Origin: Vermamoeba vermiformis
Taxonomy: Eukaryota; Tubulinea; Echinamoebida
Assembly: GCA_045837725.1 (NCBI GenBank)
Contig: JBEWZL010000126.1
Coordinates: 310,001-374,000, forward strand
Length of the DNA stretch: 64,000 nucleotides
Direction: 5' to 3'
Shown here: in pieces, positions 49,797-60,037 of the stretch
Layout of the letters: each line of letters opens with the position of its first letter
Position numbering within the stretch: position 1 is the first letter of the stretch
Made by a program: the position numbers and the translations under genes
Notes under the pieces: generated by a model
Told to the model about the DNA's origin: nothing
The model's database searches: none
What the model saw: only the letters and a program-made list of their open reading frames with translations

Positions 49797-50472
49797 TGTG
49801 GTGCCTGCCAGTCTATTGAGATCATGAACTCATTAAGATTTTTCTACTTAAGGGCAGGCGCCAATAGTTAGTCATACTGCAGGTGATATGTCCTAATCGA
49901 AAGGACAGAGATCTGTTTTCTCCGTTTCTCCTGGACAGAACGTTCGGGACCTTTCGCGACAGTGCCACGGAGTTACAATTGTTACGTTGACTGCATGACC
50001 TCATACTGAGGTGAATTCACATTGGTTATGTTATACTTACTACGGTGATGGACTAATTACACATATCTGAGGGTAAGACAGACGACAAAATACTTTCCTG
50101 GCTGACTCTAAACCGATCCGTTGGTAAATGACACCCTCTTCAATTATTAATTCGCTAATTACAACAAAATCGACTATAAAATCCATTCTTATTTTCTAAG
50201 CGCCTCCTAGACTTGTCACCAAGGTGCACGACCAAATTTATTGCGTGCCTTTGTTTGATTTTTTTTTACGCGTAAAACTAGACACGTCCTCAAATGTTTC
50301 ATTAATCTGTAAAAAAGCACAGGTAACTAGTTACCATATTAATGTTTGGAAAAATATACAGCTATTAATTGCTATTCGCTTTTGTTACAAAATGAAATAA
50401 TAATTATTTAATTTTAAATTACTACTAGCGAGGATTGTCCTTTAATTGTGGTTAATATTGCTAAAATCTATA
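49797..50472. other. Divergent intergenic region
   Basis: 676 bp between the Fax-like gene and the second F-box-GTPase gene. AT-rich on the right; no gene supported. Confidence 0.4.
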
Positions 50473-51945
50473 ATGGAATATTATTCCTTGCCTAATGAAA
50501 ATTGGTGCTGCATTCTACGGCACTTGATAAACACATCCGCTAAAGATGCCATAAAATCAAAGCTGGTGTGCCGTCTATTCTTTAAAGAAATTGACAAAAT
50601 CGCCTTCGGTGGCATAAAGATATCTAATAGTACGTATATTTAGACTTTAATCGAATTGAAGCAGATCTGGTAATGACGTGGCAATACTAATCCTATTATC
50701 AGATGTCCTAGCCTATTTTCGGACTAGCAAAAACTTGCGTAATATCGAAAGAGTCCTTTTACAAGCTAAGTAAGTTAAAATCGCATCGTCAAACTAGATC
50801 CAAAATAATAATGACCTTTTTTTCAGAAAAGATCCATCAATTCTCGACTCCCGGGATAATTTTCCACAAACTGCTGCACTAAATATCAGAGCTATGATAA
50901 TCGGTGGCGAACGCGTTGGAAAAACAACGTTTCTGTTGAGTTACGTGGTATGTTCAAACTCGGATGCGCTTTAATTGACATAACTGACTTTAATTATATA
51001 GCATGAGCGATATACACAAAGAGATAGGCATCCTTCAGATATGGTACGGCTCATATTGATTCAGTTCGTTAATTAATTTGCTACATCCGTACAGCTTATG
51101 AAAACTAGCCACGTAACATTTAAAGACCATCCTTTCGCAGCAAGATTTTCAATGGTAAATATACGATGTTTCTATATTATAGCAGCACCTTAATTAATTT
51201 GTTTTTCAGATCGATGCCCTCGACGTAAGTAACGGATGCGATTTAAAATTTATTTCAAAATGATTACATTTGAACAATATTATACTCAATAGAGCGAAAG
51301 GTTCCATTCGATCGAATCTATGTATTATAGAAACGCCAATGTCGTCATGTTGTTTTTTAGCTTGGACGATCCGAATAGTTTAGCGGATCTATTGCAACGA
51401 TGGCTTGGAGAGTGTTACAATAATAGAGATAAGATGGATGATGGTGTATATTATTGTATTGTGGGGCTAAAATCTGAATTAGCGGAGCCAAATAGTCCTC
51501 TAAGCCGCCAAGCTAAAGTACGTCACATCCAGATCTTGTTCCATTAATTCAAGTTCGAAATTGATTATACCAACATTATTTATATACAGCTACTAGCATA
51601 TGATTTGAATATGAGCTATTTTGAAGCCTCATCAGCAGAGAACCAAAACGTCGTACAGACGATGAACGAAATTCATTTGAATTACCGCGCTCTATCAGCG
51701 TAAGAACTATACGGATCATTAATATAATAATATGTATAGTATACTGACCTAGTTATGACATCAGTGAGCGCAATAGAATGCAAAAGTTAGGGATGCAGCG
51801 TACTATTGAAGCCAAAGCCAACAACCTGTCTGCCTTTTACTGGAAATTCTGGTCAATATTTTCATTCGAATCGACACGCAGCACTATGTTCCGTGTTATT
51901 GCAGTACTTGCAATCATTGTAGCTCTTTTTTTGTTTTCTCATTAA
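50473..51945 (+). CDS. F-box / small GTPase fusion, tail-anchored type
   Basis: First true ATG at 50473 (MEYYSLPNENWCCILRHLIN). F-box LPNENWCCILRHL ... KLVCRLFFKEI, a helical linker (RTSKNLRNIERVLLQAKK), then a GTPase-like domain: P-loop GGERVGKTTF, G3 region IDALDSERFHSIESMYYRNA (normal WDTAGQE changed to IDALDSE), FFSLDDPNSLADLLQRW, G4 position VGLKSEL (NKxD absent), G5 EASSAE. Instead of a CAAX box it ends in a transmembrane segment (FRVIAVLAIIVALFLFSH). About nine exons, all joining in phase. With DxxG and NKxD both lost, nucleotide cycling is doubtful; it may be a constitutive membrane scaffold. Same architecture as 28979-30543, so the two form a family. Confidence 0.8.
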
Positions 51946-52282
51946 ACAAGTGATAGTTCCTAGGCCTGTCTCCGAACCTCCAATTGTTTAATAAGTTATT
52001 TTTCGTTCCAACGGAATCGCAAGTTACGGAAAATAACCAGATCCAAATCGGATTATGAGTGCCTTACTAAAAAGGCAGAGTACTTGATAGAGTGAAATTA
52101 GTAGGCATCTTGCGGAGTACTTATTGTAACAAAGGTACTGTAGGAGTGACAGATTGCTTACTCTACGTCGACAAGTGTCTAAGTGTCACCAAACAAAGTC
52201 ACGTGATTTTTCAGCTGACATCAGCATGAAAAGTCGGTTCGTTTTGGTTTTATACATATTACTTGCGCAAGAAACCACATAA
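51946..52282. other. Intergenic spacer
   Basis: 337 bp. Contains TCACGTGA-like words but no supported gene. Confidence 0.35.
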
Positions 52283-52852
52283 ATGACTACGTCTGTTGAT
52301 CAATTAGATTGTATTATAGTCCTTGGTGGGCTGATCTATCAAAAAACGGATGGAAGTTTTGAACCAATTCCCAAACCAGCTAGCAGGCCAATAGCAGCAG
52401 CAGAAATTTATAAGAAAAATCCAAAATTAAAATTTGTGGTTAGCGGAGGATATAATGTAGGACTACGATACACATTAGAAGGAGAATTAATTCCTCAAGT
52501 GGATTTCGATCTCAAAAAATTCGCTCAAGCCCGTCAAATCGGACCATCAGAAGCCTCAGCATTCAGAAAGATCATGGTTAATCGTGGAATCCCATCCGAT
52601 GCTATTTATCTCGAAGAGATGTCCGCAACGACGATTGAAAACGCCAGATTCTGTTACGCGATATTCAGTAGGACCAATTTCATTACAAAAGACAATAATA
52701 GACTAAATATAGGTTTATTGACTAATAATGATCATCTTGAACGAGCTATGACTATTTTTACGAAAGAATTTTCTAACCTGAATTTGGATCTGCATCCGAT
52801 CGCAGCTGAAGATTGGATCTCCGATTCAAATACCTCTAATATCTCTCAATAA
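52283..52852 (+). CDS. DUF218 / YdcF-SanA-like protein
   Basis: Single-exon gene of 189 residues. Opens MTTSVDQLDCIIVLGGLIYQ, then ASRPIAAAEIYKKNPKLKFV and VSGGYN, EASAFRKIMVNRGIPSDAIY, LEEMSATTIENARF and IGLLTNNDHLERAMTIF. This is the DUF218 fold: a hydrophobic strand ending in LGG, a second strand ending in SGG, E-x-STxEN and a late strand followed by H-x-RA. Bacterial members are linked to envelope and vancomycin resistance; eukaryotic function is unknown. No signal peptide or membrane anchor is seen, so it is probably cytosolic. Acquisition from bacteria is possible but not shown. Confidence 0.85.
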   Translation: MTTSVDQLDCIIVLGGLIYQKTDGSFEPIPKPASRPIAAAEIYKKNPKLKFVVSGGYNVGLRYTLEGELIPQVDFDLKKFAQARQIGPSEASAFRKIMVNRGIPSDAIYLEEMSATTIENARFCYAIFSRTNFITKDNNRLNIGLLTNNDHLERAMTIFTKEFSNLNLDLHPIAAEDWISDSNTSNISQ

Positions 52853-52955
52853 ATCAATACATTAATTAGTTATAACATTATGATTAAATTTATTAACAAA
52901 ACTGGTTTCTTTGAACTTTGGTTCGGCTTATATTAATTCGCATTTTAATTTTAAT

Positions 52956-53948
52956 TTAAACTGGCAATTTTCCTTTGTTGATAATACGATCCACGCCCTA
53001 TTTATATAATAGCGAATTAATACAAATTATTTCAAATATTTTTGGTAGTTGTAACGAGCAAGATCTCGAATGTACGATTGTATAGCCATTTTTAATTATA
53101 ATACATGACATATTAGTTATATTTCTGTACTTACAGAGCGAATTACAGGCAAATTAAGGAAAAATCCAATGACGGGCATTCTACGCATAAAAGCCAAAGC
53201 GATAGGAATGAAATCGCTAGAATAGTAATACATTAATATGAATCTATTATATAAGTCCTTATTATATCATATTAAATCAAGTCAAAGCTAATTCAACGTT
53301 TAACTGAAAAGCTTTTGCTGGATCGAAAAATATCTTCGTATTTAAACGAGTAAAATAGCGATTATTTTAATAATATTAATTTTTGCTATATTGTTATAAT
53401 ATATATTTGCATATATAAGGCTTATCAGGCTTACCCGAACAGATTCATAAAGCCAAAAATTTCAATGGGAAGTCCGATGAAAACCCAACCGAATAGTACC
53501 ATCAATATTCCTCCAAAAAATAATACACCGCCTAATATTTTCTTTCTATTCCAAAAGAATGTCATGGCTTTCTTAAATCCAATAATAAAACCCAAACCGA
53601 TCAGAAAAGCAAGCTGAAAAATAATACAAAAATTAGTATAATATTTATAGCATAATGATGGTAATTAATAGGGCATATTTAATAATTTATTATTAATTAC
53701 TCAATAAAATACGAAAATTTTCGACGTAACGGAAAAATTGCAAAATAGATGCTGGCTTACATTACCAATGGCAATCAAACCTCGATCAAATAACAATATA
53801 ACACCCAATACTATAAACAAAAAGCCAAATCCTGACAGGAAGGCGCCGATCTCTATTAGTAAGACAGCGGATTAGTCATCCATCAAAAAGCAGTTTTACT
53901 GAAGCCAGATCTGCACTTCAAATACGTACTTCGCCTATCATCGAACAT
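52956..53948 (-). CDS. GOT1: Golgi transport protein GOT1
   Basis: Four-pass membrane protein acting in ER-Golgi vesicle traffic. Tiny first exon MFDDRRK (ATG 53946-53948) joins in phase to IGAFLSGFGFLFIVLGVILL and FDRGLIAIGN, then LAFLIGLGFIIGFKKAMTFF, GGVLFFGGILMVLFGWVFIG, LPIEIFGFMNLF, GDFIPIALAFMRRMPVIGFF and LNLPVIRS, and finally GVDRIINKGKLPV. The FDRGL-GN, EIYGF-like EIFGF and RRMPVIG motifs are diagnostic for GOT1/SFT2-type proteins. Five exons, compact introns. Intact and about the usual family length. Confidence 0.9.
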
Positions 53949-54185
53949 TGTTGTGTGGTGCGTACTATGTAATATTAAATTAAACTTGTTAGACGTCGGT
54001 TTTTTTTGCCTTGTCGACGTTGCGGGAAAATTCAGACAAAATTTGAACTTACGTCGATCAACATGCAGTACTTGACTTAAGATAATATATTTTTTTTAAG
54101 GTATGAATGATTGAAACGGTGTTAACGGAGTAACTGTTTAAGGCAAAAAAAATAAAAAATGAATTAATTTGTTTGATCCACAAAA

Positions 54186-55011
54186 ATGAACACCTCAACT
54201 CGCTTCCTGATTAATCTCACCCTTGCGGTGCTATGTATAACATCGATCGTCTATGCGCAACACCCCTACACGTTGCAGTTCTTCACTTCGTCGGATTGCA
54301 GCGAGGAATCCAGAATTGCGTATTATTACATGCCTGACACTGCTGTAAGTGTCAAGAAAATCATATGTATAATGGGATTACTAAGGAATTACCTAATTAG
54401 CGTCCTTGTCAAAACGTCGGTTGCTTTGAGATCGTTGCGGGCTCAGCATACGGCACTGAAAACTGCACTGCGCGTGACGCAACCCCTAAGGATGGTTGGG
54501 CAGTAGCTGTCTATAGCTTAGTGGATACTTGTGAGACCACCCAAATCGAATACGGAGGTAATAATAAATTATTGAAATTTTTTAAATTTTTTCAGTTTAA
54601 TTTTCTAATTTTTGCTTTTAATTGACAGCTCAACCCGATACTTGCTTCGTAGCCAGCGGAATCCCTACGAACCCCTACTCGTACAAGTTATCGAGCTGCA
54701 TTAACGACACGATCTTCCTTGGTAACTACCCCGACACTACTTGCACCTCCAAGCCCACTCTGATTGCAGTAAATACTACTGCTACATGCACTAGCGTGTC
54801 TGGCGGTTATTACAAGTATCTAAGTTGCCCTGCACTCCCTGTTCCAGTTGCTGAACCGATCGGGCAAACTCCGGAAAGTGCACCAGGCACTGGTTCTCAA
54901 TCGCCTGTAGCCAGTCCTACTAAGAAGAGTTCAACTGGCGTTAATTTGAAGCTTGATCACGTTTCAGCAGTCGGATCTTTGATCTTGATCGCGCAATTGT
55001 TCCTTGCTTGA
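54186..55011 (+). CDS. GPI-anchored secreted Cys-rich protein, copy 3
   Basis: Dispersed third member of the family at 44-46 kb, on the other strand and intact. Signal peptide MNTSTRFLINLTLAVLCITS, mature start QHPYTLQFFTSSDCSEES; exon 2 RPCQNVGCFEIVAGSAYG, TENCTARDATPKDGWAVAVY; exon 3 AQPDTCFVASGIPTNPYSYK, LSSCINDTI, TTCTSKP. A Pro/Ser/Ala linker (EPIGQTPESAPGTGSQSPVA) follows, then SPTKKSSTGV and a hydrophobic end AVGSLILIAQLFLA for a GPI anchor. Exon boundaries fall at the same places as in the tandem copies, with PDTCF conserved. Function unknown; probably cell coat or matrix. Confidence 0.8.
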
Positions 55012-55755
55012 AGTATATAAACTTGAACCTAATATTGAATATTTGATTTGTCTTGTACCAAAGTTAATAATCATTCGTCGGAGAAGGTCTCCTCGCCACC
55101 GAATCATGATTTCCTTTTTAGGTAATAATTTTTGTAACGGTTAATGTTTTTAACGCCAACACCGCGAATGAAGACTGCAATTACGCTTGTCTTACTTAGG
55201 CCGTACTTGATTGGCGCTTAAATTGTCTTTTACTTACCGGTGCTCTAGTTTGCTCCAGAGCGGGCGCTAGGCGCCAAATATCCCGTGCTTTGACGGTCGT
55301 TCGCCCCGTTACTTGCGCATCTAACACGTGCCACCCATTAGTCACTTGTCCTGTCAGCGGACCCAGTCCTAGTCTCCACTATGCACCACAACCCCTGTTA
55401 AAAAAAGCACGATAGCTGTTGATTTTCCTCCATCGTTGCTACTTTGGCTCCTCAGATATGTCTATCCTTGTTCTGACCCAATAAAGAAGAGTTCATGTGA
55501 GCAATTCAAATGTCTTATTGCAGTAGCGAGTAAAAACCTCTTTACTAATGATCTGCAGGTAAACGATGCTTTTGTTCTTGTTGCAAATTGGTGACATGTC
55601 GTGGTAATCGTGCTGCGTAACGCGTTCCTTTCCAAGTAGCTACTAAAGAACTCAGTTAATTCTCGAATGTACTCGAAGAGTTATTCATATCAGTAGGAAA
55701 CGGACACTCACTGATTCTGTGCGATCTGTCACCGTTAAATCTTTAAATACAGTAG
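55012..55755. other. Long intergenic spacer
   Basis: 744 bp between convergent gene ends. Locally more GC-rich around 55240-55340, with GGCGCTAGGCGCC nearly palindromic. No coding signal supported. Confidence 0.4.
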
Positions 55756-57391
55756 CTATTCCGAGAACTTTCTGGCCTTGTCTTTATATTTCTTAGCCTC
55801 TTCTTCTCTTCCTAACTTCATCAGCATATTAGCAGCTTCTCGGTAAGCACTGCCTGCGAACGGATTCAAATCGATGACAATTTTGAATGATTCGAGTGCT
55901 TCTTGGTACCGTTCTAATTCGCTTAATAGTACCCCTTTGTTATGATGTGCCTCTGTCTATATTATAATCAATCTCCAATGCGCTGTCATAGCACTCGATC
56001 GCCTTTTCGAGATCTTGCATCGCAATGTAACAACTAGCCATTCGAATTATTGTTCCAACATCATTGAGATCGATTTCCAAATGCATTTTAAACTCTTCAA
56101 TAGCCTCGTTGAATCTCTGCAATCTCGCCAAAACCATCGCTTTTGTCGCATGCGCAAACTGGTGATCCGGTTTGAGTTCAATAGTCTTTGAAAAACACTT
56201 CAATGCTCCTTCTAAATCTTTTTGGCGTTGTAATAGCAATCCTTTGTTATAATAAGATTCTGGGAACTCTGGATCTACTTCAATCGCTTGATTGTACCAA
56301 TACATTGCTCCGCCGAAATCTCCGAGATCTTTCAAAACATTCGCGCAATTAGTATACGCGCCCATCAAGTGTGGATCTGCTCTGATTGCTTCACACGATG
56401 CTTTAACAGCTGCTTCTAATCGACCTAGTGAGATCAGGGCCAAGCTCATATTGTTATAGGCCTCGGCGTAGTTTGGATTGATATCAACGGCTCTGTTGTA
56501 ACATTCAATAGCTTGTTGTACATGTCCTTCATCTTCTAATAGCATGCCTTTGTTATAATGGCACATTGCGTCGTTGGGTTCAATCGATAAAGCCTTGTCG
56601 TACTGTTCTAAAGCTTCTTTAGGCATATCTAAGTCACTATATGCTAGTCCTTTGTTAAAATATGCTACGTGGCAATTTGGATTGATTTCTATCGCTTTTT
56701 CGAAGAATTTAAAGGACGAAGTAAGAGCTGTGCCACGATCCAATACTGCCTTTCCTTGTAAAATATATGTAATTCCACAATTAGGATTGATCTTCAATGC
56801 CTTAGAGCAATAGTCGTATGCCACGTCATCATTCTTCAAATCAAATTCGATCTTCGCTTTGATATGCCAAAAGTATTCGTTGGTCGGATCTGACTCGATC
56901 ATCGCTTGAGTGAATTGAATCATCGTATGGGACGTAGTATTAGCATCATATAAGAGTATATGTTGCAACAATTTGATCCATTCTATCTGCGGAGTGTCTT
57001 TGTTGGCGTCCATCAAATCCGTCAATTCATGAATGAGATCCAGGTTGTCAACATCTTCATCCGATGCGCGCCTAATTATCATTAATATCTCCTCTTCGAT
57101 AGATTCACCGGTAGTGATGCGATTGTACAGATCTGCTGCAAGTTGAGGCCATCTAAAACTTTGATCGAAAAAAACGGAGTCGTAGAACAATACGATGCCA
57201 AAAATAGATAGCTTCTCATTTAGTAATCGTGTCAATATATTGCGGCAGTTGATTAGATCGCCTTGTAGTCTTAATTGAAATGCTTGCTCGTATTCTCCTT
57301 CGAGTGCTTGTCTGCCGCGCAATTTTGTGCCTTGATCCGACATTTTTTGAAATTTTAGCTCGTGTCTTGCGTTTTCCTGCTCATGTAGCAT
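55756..57391 (-). CDS. TPR-repeat protein, with a frame break near its C-terminus
   Basis: About ten tetratricopeptide repeats of the OGT/Cdc23-like type: NDDVAYDYCSKALKINPNCG, KFFEKAIEINPNCHVAYFNK, EQYDKALSIEPNDAMCHYNK, ECYNRAVDINPNYAEAYNNM, YWYNQAIEVDPEFPESYYNK, KCFSKTIELKPDHQFAHATK. The main frame stops at 55940 after ALEIDYNIDRGTS. The expected repeat continues in the next frame: TEAHHNKGVLLSELERYQEA, LESFKIVIDLNPFAGSAYRE, ending KDKARKFSE at 55756. One extra base near 55962 explains this; no GT donor gives a natural intron. Start may be 57391 or the MSDQGTK Met at 57343. Scaffold role; partner unknown. Confidence 0.8.
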
Positions 57392-57624
57392 ATTAAAATA
57401 ACAAGTTGACGCAATTTTACCCGTGAGTAACCGCTTTATATTTTTGGGATTTTGGGGTTGAATTTTTTATTAATTTGTAATGAGTTTATAAAGCCTTATT
57501 GGACGTTCCTCGTTTATTATAGACTTGTAATAATGCAAGGAATATTGTAACTTACGTTATTTTTGTAAGCCAGTCACGATTGCAAAAGGGATAGAAAGTA
57601 AAACAACCGAGGGACTCTCAAGGA

Positions 57625-57708
57625 TGATTTTCAGCTGTATTTATAACACGAACACAAGCACTATTATTTCAGCTGAAAATCAGGCAATTGTGGTGCCCTA
57701 GTGCTTGT
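57625..57708. repeat. Two interleaved inverted repeats (pseudoknot-like)
   Basis: Arm A TGATTTTCAGCTG (57625-57637) pairs with A' CAGCTGAAAATCA (57670-57682). Arm B ACAAGCACTA (57654-57663) pairs with B' TAGTGCTTGT (57699-57708). The order A-B-A'-B' is that of an H-type pseudoknot if transcribed. Lies in the divergent spacer 57392-57972, which has no gene otherwise. Confidence 0.65.
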
Positions 57709-57972
57709 TTCGAAAAAATTCAATAATTTTTATTTCCCGCCACATTAACACCACCCAGCCTGATTATAATATTGTTACCAATTCAATATTACACAAAATG
57801 TTTAAAATATTAATAATAACACCCGAGAAACACCTTTCCAAATCAGTTCCGATGTAAACTCGAAGAAATTTACTCTATAATTCGAATCATGGCTTTGCGC
57901 CCGTTCGAAAATGCTAAAGCACTGCTATTCTGAATTAAGAAGAGTTACAATATAACACAAAATCCCTCCATA

Positions 57973-59077
57973 ATGGCAGACGAAGCGCCGACAGCAACAG
58001 ATGTTGAAATTGGAACTACTCAAGCAAAACCTCAAGTAAGCACTATATAATATATTAATACTATCTAATATTAATAAGTCAATAATAAATTCACGGGTTA
58101 ATTACCAATAAATTCAAGAAAATTGTGCTGATATTTTTCGGATCGCAATTAACTAAATAATTCAAGGAGAAAAAGGACGAATATAAGAAGAAGCACAATT
58201 GGTGGCGACGAACTTACTTTCCACCTCGAAGCAAGTTTAATTACGGATTCGAGACTCCCAAATCTTTCTTCCACGTATGTAGCACTACTTATACGATATC
58301 TTTATCAACATATCTTATTATAGTCACTAGTGTAATTGTTGGTTGTAGCAAATTATTGACTTTTAGCCTTACAACAGAAAGCATTCAATCATTCACTCGT
58401 AGAAACAATCGGCGAGACTCCACCAACGTTTTTCAACGCTTTTTGGAGCTTTTTATCGTCATTTATAGGCATTTTAGTGATATCAGTCATATCTGCTTTT
58501 GGAACAGCCGAACATAACTTCAACATTTTATTTGCATTCGCTGGAGCCTCAGCGGTGTTACTATATGCTATTCCCGCAATGCCAGCAGCTCAACCGCGTC
58601 ACATGATTGCTGGCCACGTGATTTCAAGTGTCGTTAGTGTCACTGTGCGCGTGATTTTTGGCGGCGATAATTTGATCTGGCTGCAGGCACCTATTTCGGT
58701 CTCATTTTCTGTAAGTCACCGATACTCGTACAATCGAATAGCATCTCTATTTATTGAAGGGCGGCACTCTCATCTTAAGTTATGGCTTTCATGTCATTAA
58801 TCGCCTTTCACTCCCAGATTTTCTTCATGCAACTGACGGGTACGATAAATCCTCCTGGTGGAGCCGTAGCACTGTTTTATACGACAGTAAGTCTAGATGT
58901 CAATGAGTCTTCTATGTATTATGTTCTAAATATCATGAATAGGCCTCAGCACAGGTGCACAACAATTACTACTTGTATGTAGCGCAGTCATTGGTCTGCA
59001 TCTTAGTTTTGATCGTTGTCGCAGTCATTTTTGACAATCTGCCAAAATTTCAAAAATACCCGAAGAATTGGTTGTAA
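57973..59077 (+). CDS. HPP-family membrane protein
   Basis: Starts MADEAPTATDVEIGTTQAKP. Charged N-terminal region (KKDEYKKKHNWWRRTYFPPR) precedes four membrane helices of the HPP family: FLSSFIGILVISVISAFG, FNILFAFAGASAVLLYAIPA, MPAAQPRHMIAGHVISSVVS, and MQLTGTINPPGGAVALFYTT with the family signature (usual HPPAGA), then a final helix LVCILVLIVVAVIF. HPP proteins in cyanobacteria and chloroplasts transport nitrite; many are uncharacterised. The intron after SVSFS must use the GT four bases inside GTAAGT, GTAA|GTCACC, to keep phase. The gene lies 155 bp upstream of the molybdenum-cofactor gene on the same strand. Confidence 0.82.
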
Positions 59078-59232
59078 CCTTGTAAATAGCATAAATTATT
59101 ATTGTTTAGACTTTACTCGGAGCGGATCCATCGCGTGCTTTTTTGACACCAGAAATTTCCTTGGCTTTTGTTCATTTCATACCAAAAAGCGCAACACACA
59201 AGAGCAAGTACCATTATACATTATATTACGCA

Positions 59233-59930
59233 ATGGAATTAAAGGTTGGAGTGCTCACAGTCAGCGACCGATGCTTTAACAAACAAGCAACAGATGAGAG
59301 CGGGCCTGTCGTGGAGACATTAATTTCTAATAATAATGCATTATTCAAGCACTTTACTGGCGTAAAGATTGAGAAAGATATCGTTCCTGATGAAGCGGAA
59401 ATAATTTCAAACAAATTAATCGAATGGAGTGACAAGCAGCAATACCATTTGATTCTTACCACAGGAGGTACGTTTAAAATTATCAAAAAATATTTCGTCG
59501 CGTTGGAGAGTATAAAGATTCTGATCCTCGGACATAGGCACCGGATTTGCACCAAGAGACGTCACTCCCGAGGCAACCAAGGCCATATTACACAAAGAAG
59601 CCCCTGGCTTAGTTGTAAGTGCAATAGACTTTCAATTCCACACATGTAAACGATGAATTATTGACGAAAATACGACGTGCTAACAACACTTGTGCTTACG
59701 TACAGGTAGCTATGATTAGTGCCTCACTGGCGATTACCCCTCACGCCATGTTAGCAAGACCAACAGCTGGAGTACGCGGCAACACTCTCATCGTCAACTT
59801 GCCGGGCAGTCCTAAAGGCGCGAAGGAAAATCTCGAAGTCATAATGGCTGCCTTGCCTCACGCAGTGGCGCTCATTAATCAACTTAAGGGCAAGGACAAC
59901 CACGAGAAGAAAGCAGAGACTAAACACTAG
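59233..59930 (+). CDS. Molybdopterin adenylyltransferase (MogA / Cnx1G type)
   Basis: Molybdenum-cofactor enzyme that adenylates molybdopterin before metal insertion. Three exons: [15 protein letters not shown], then [32 protein letters not shown] joined to [13 protein letters not shown], then [82 protein letters not shown] and NLPGSPKG are diagnostic for the MPT-binding fold. It lacks a fused MoeA/Cnx1E domain, unlike gephyrin or plant Cnx1. The charged tail [14 protein letters not shown] is dispensable-looking. Intact. Confidence 0.92.
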
Positions 59931-60037
59931 AGAGGCTTGTATTATTTTATAAATAATTTACTATTTATTTTCTTGTTGTACTCACAGAAGTAAACAAGAC
60001 CCACTATTTATATTATAAATTCTATATTATAGCACGC

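Noticed and set aside
55237-55285. GC-rich near-palindromic stretch considered as an RNA gene or a terminator
   Set aside because: Short, imperfect and without flanking signals.
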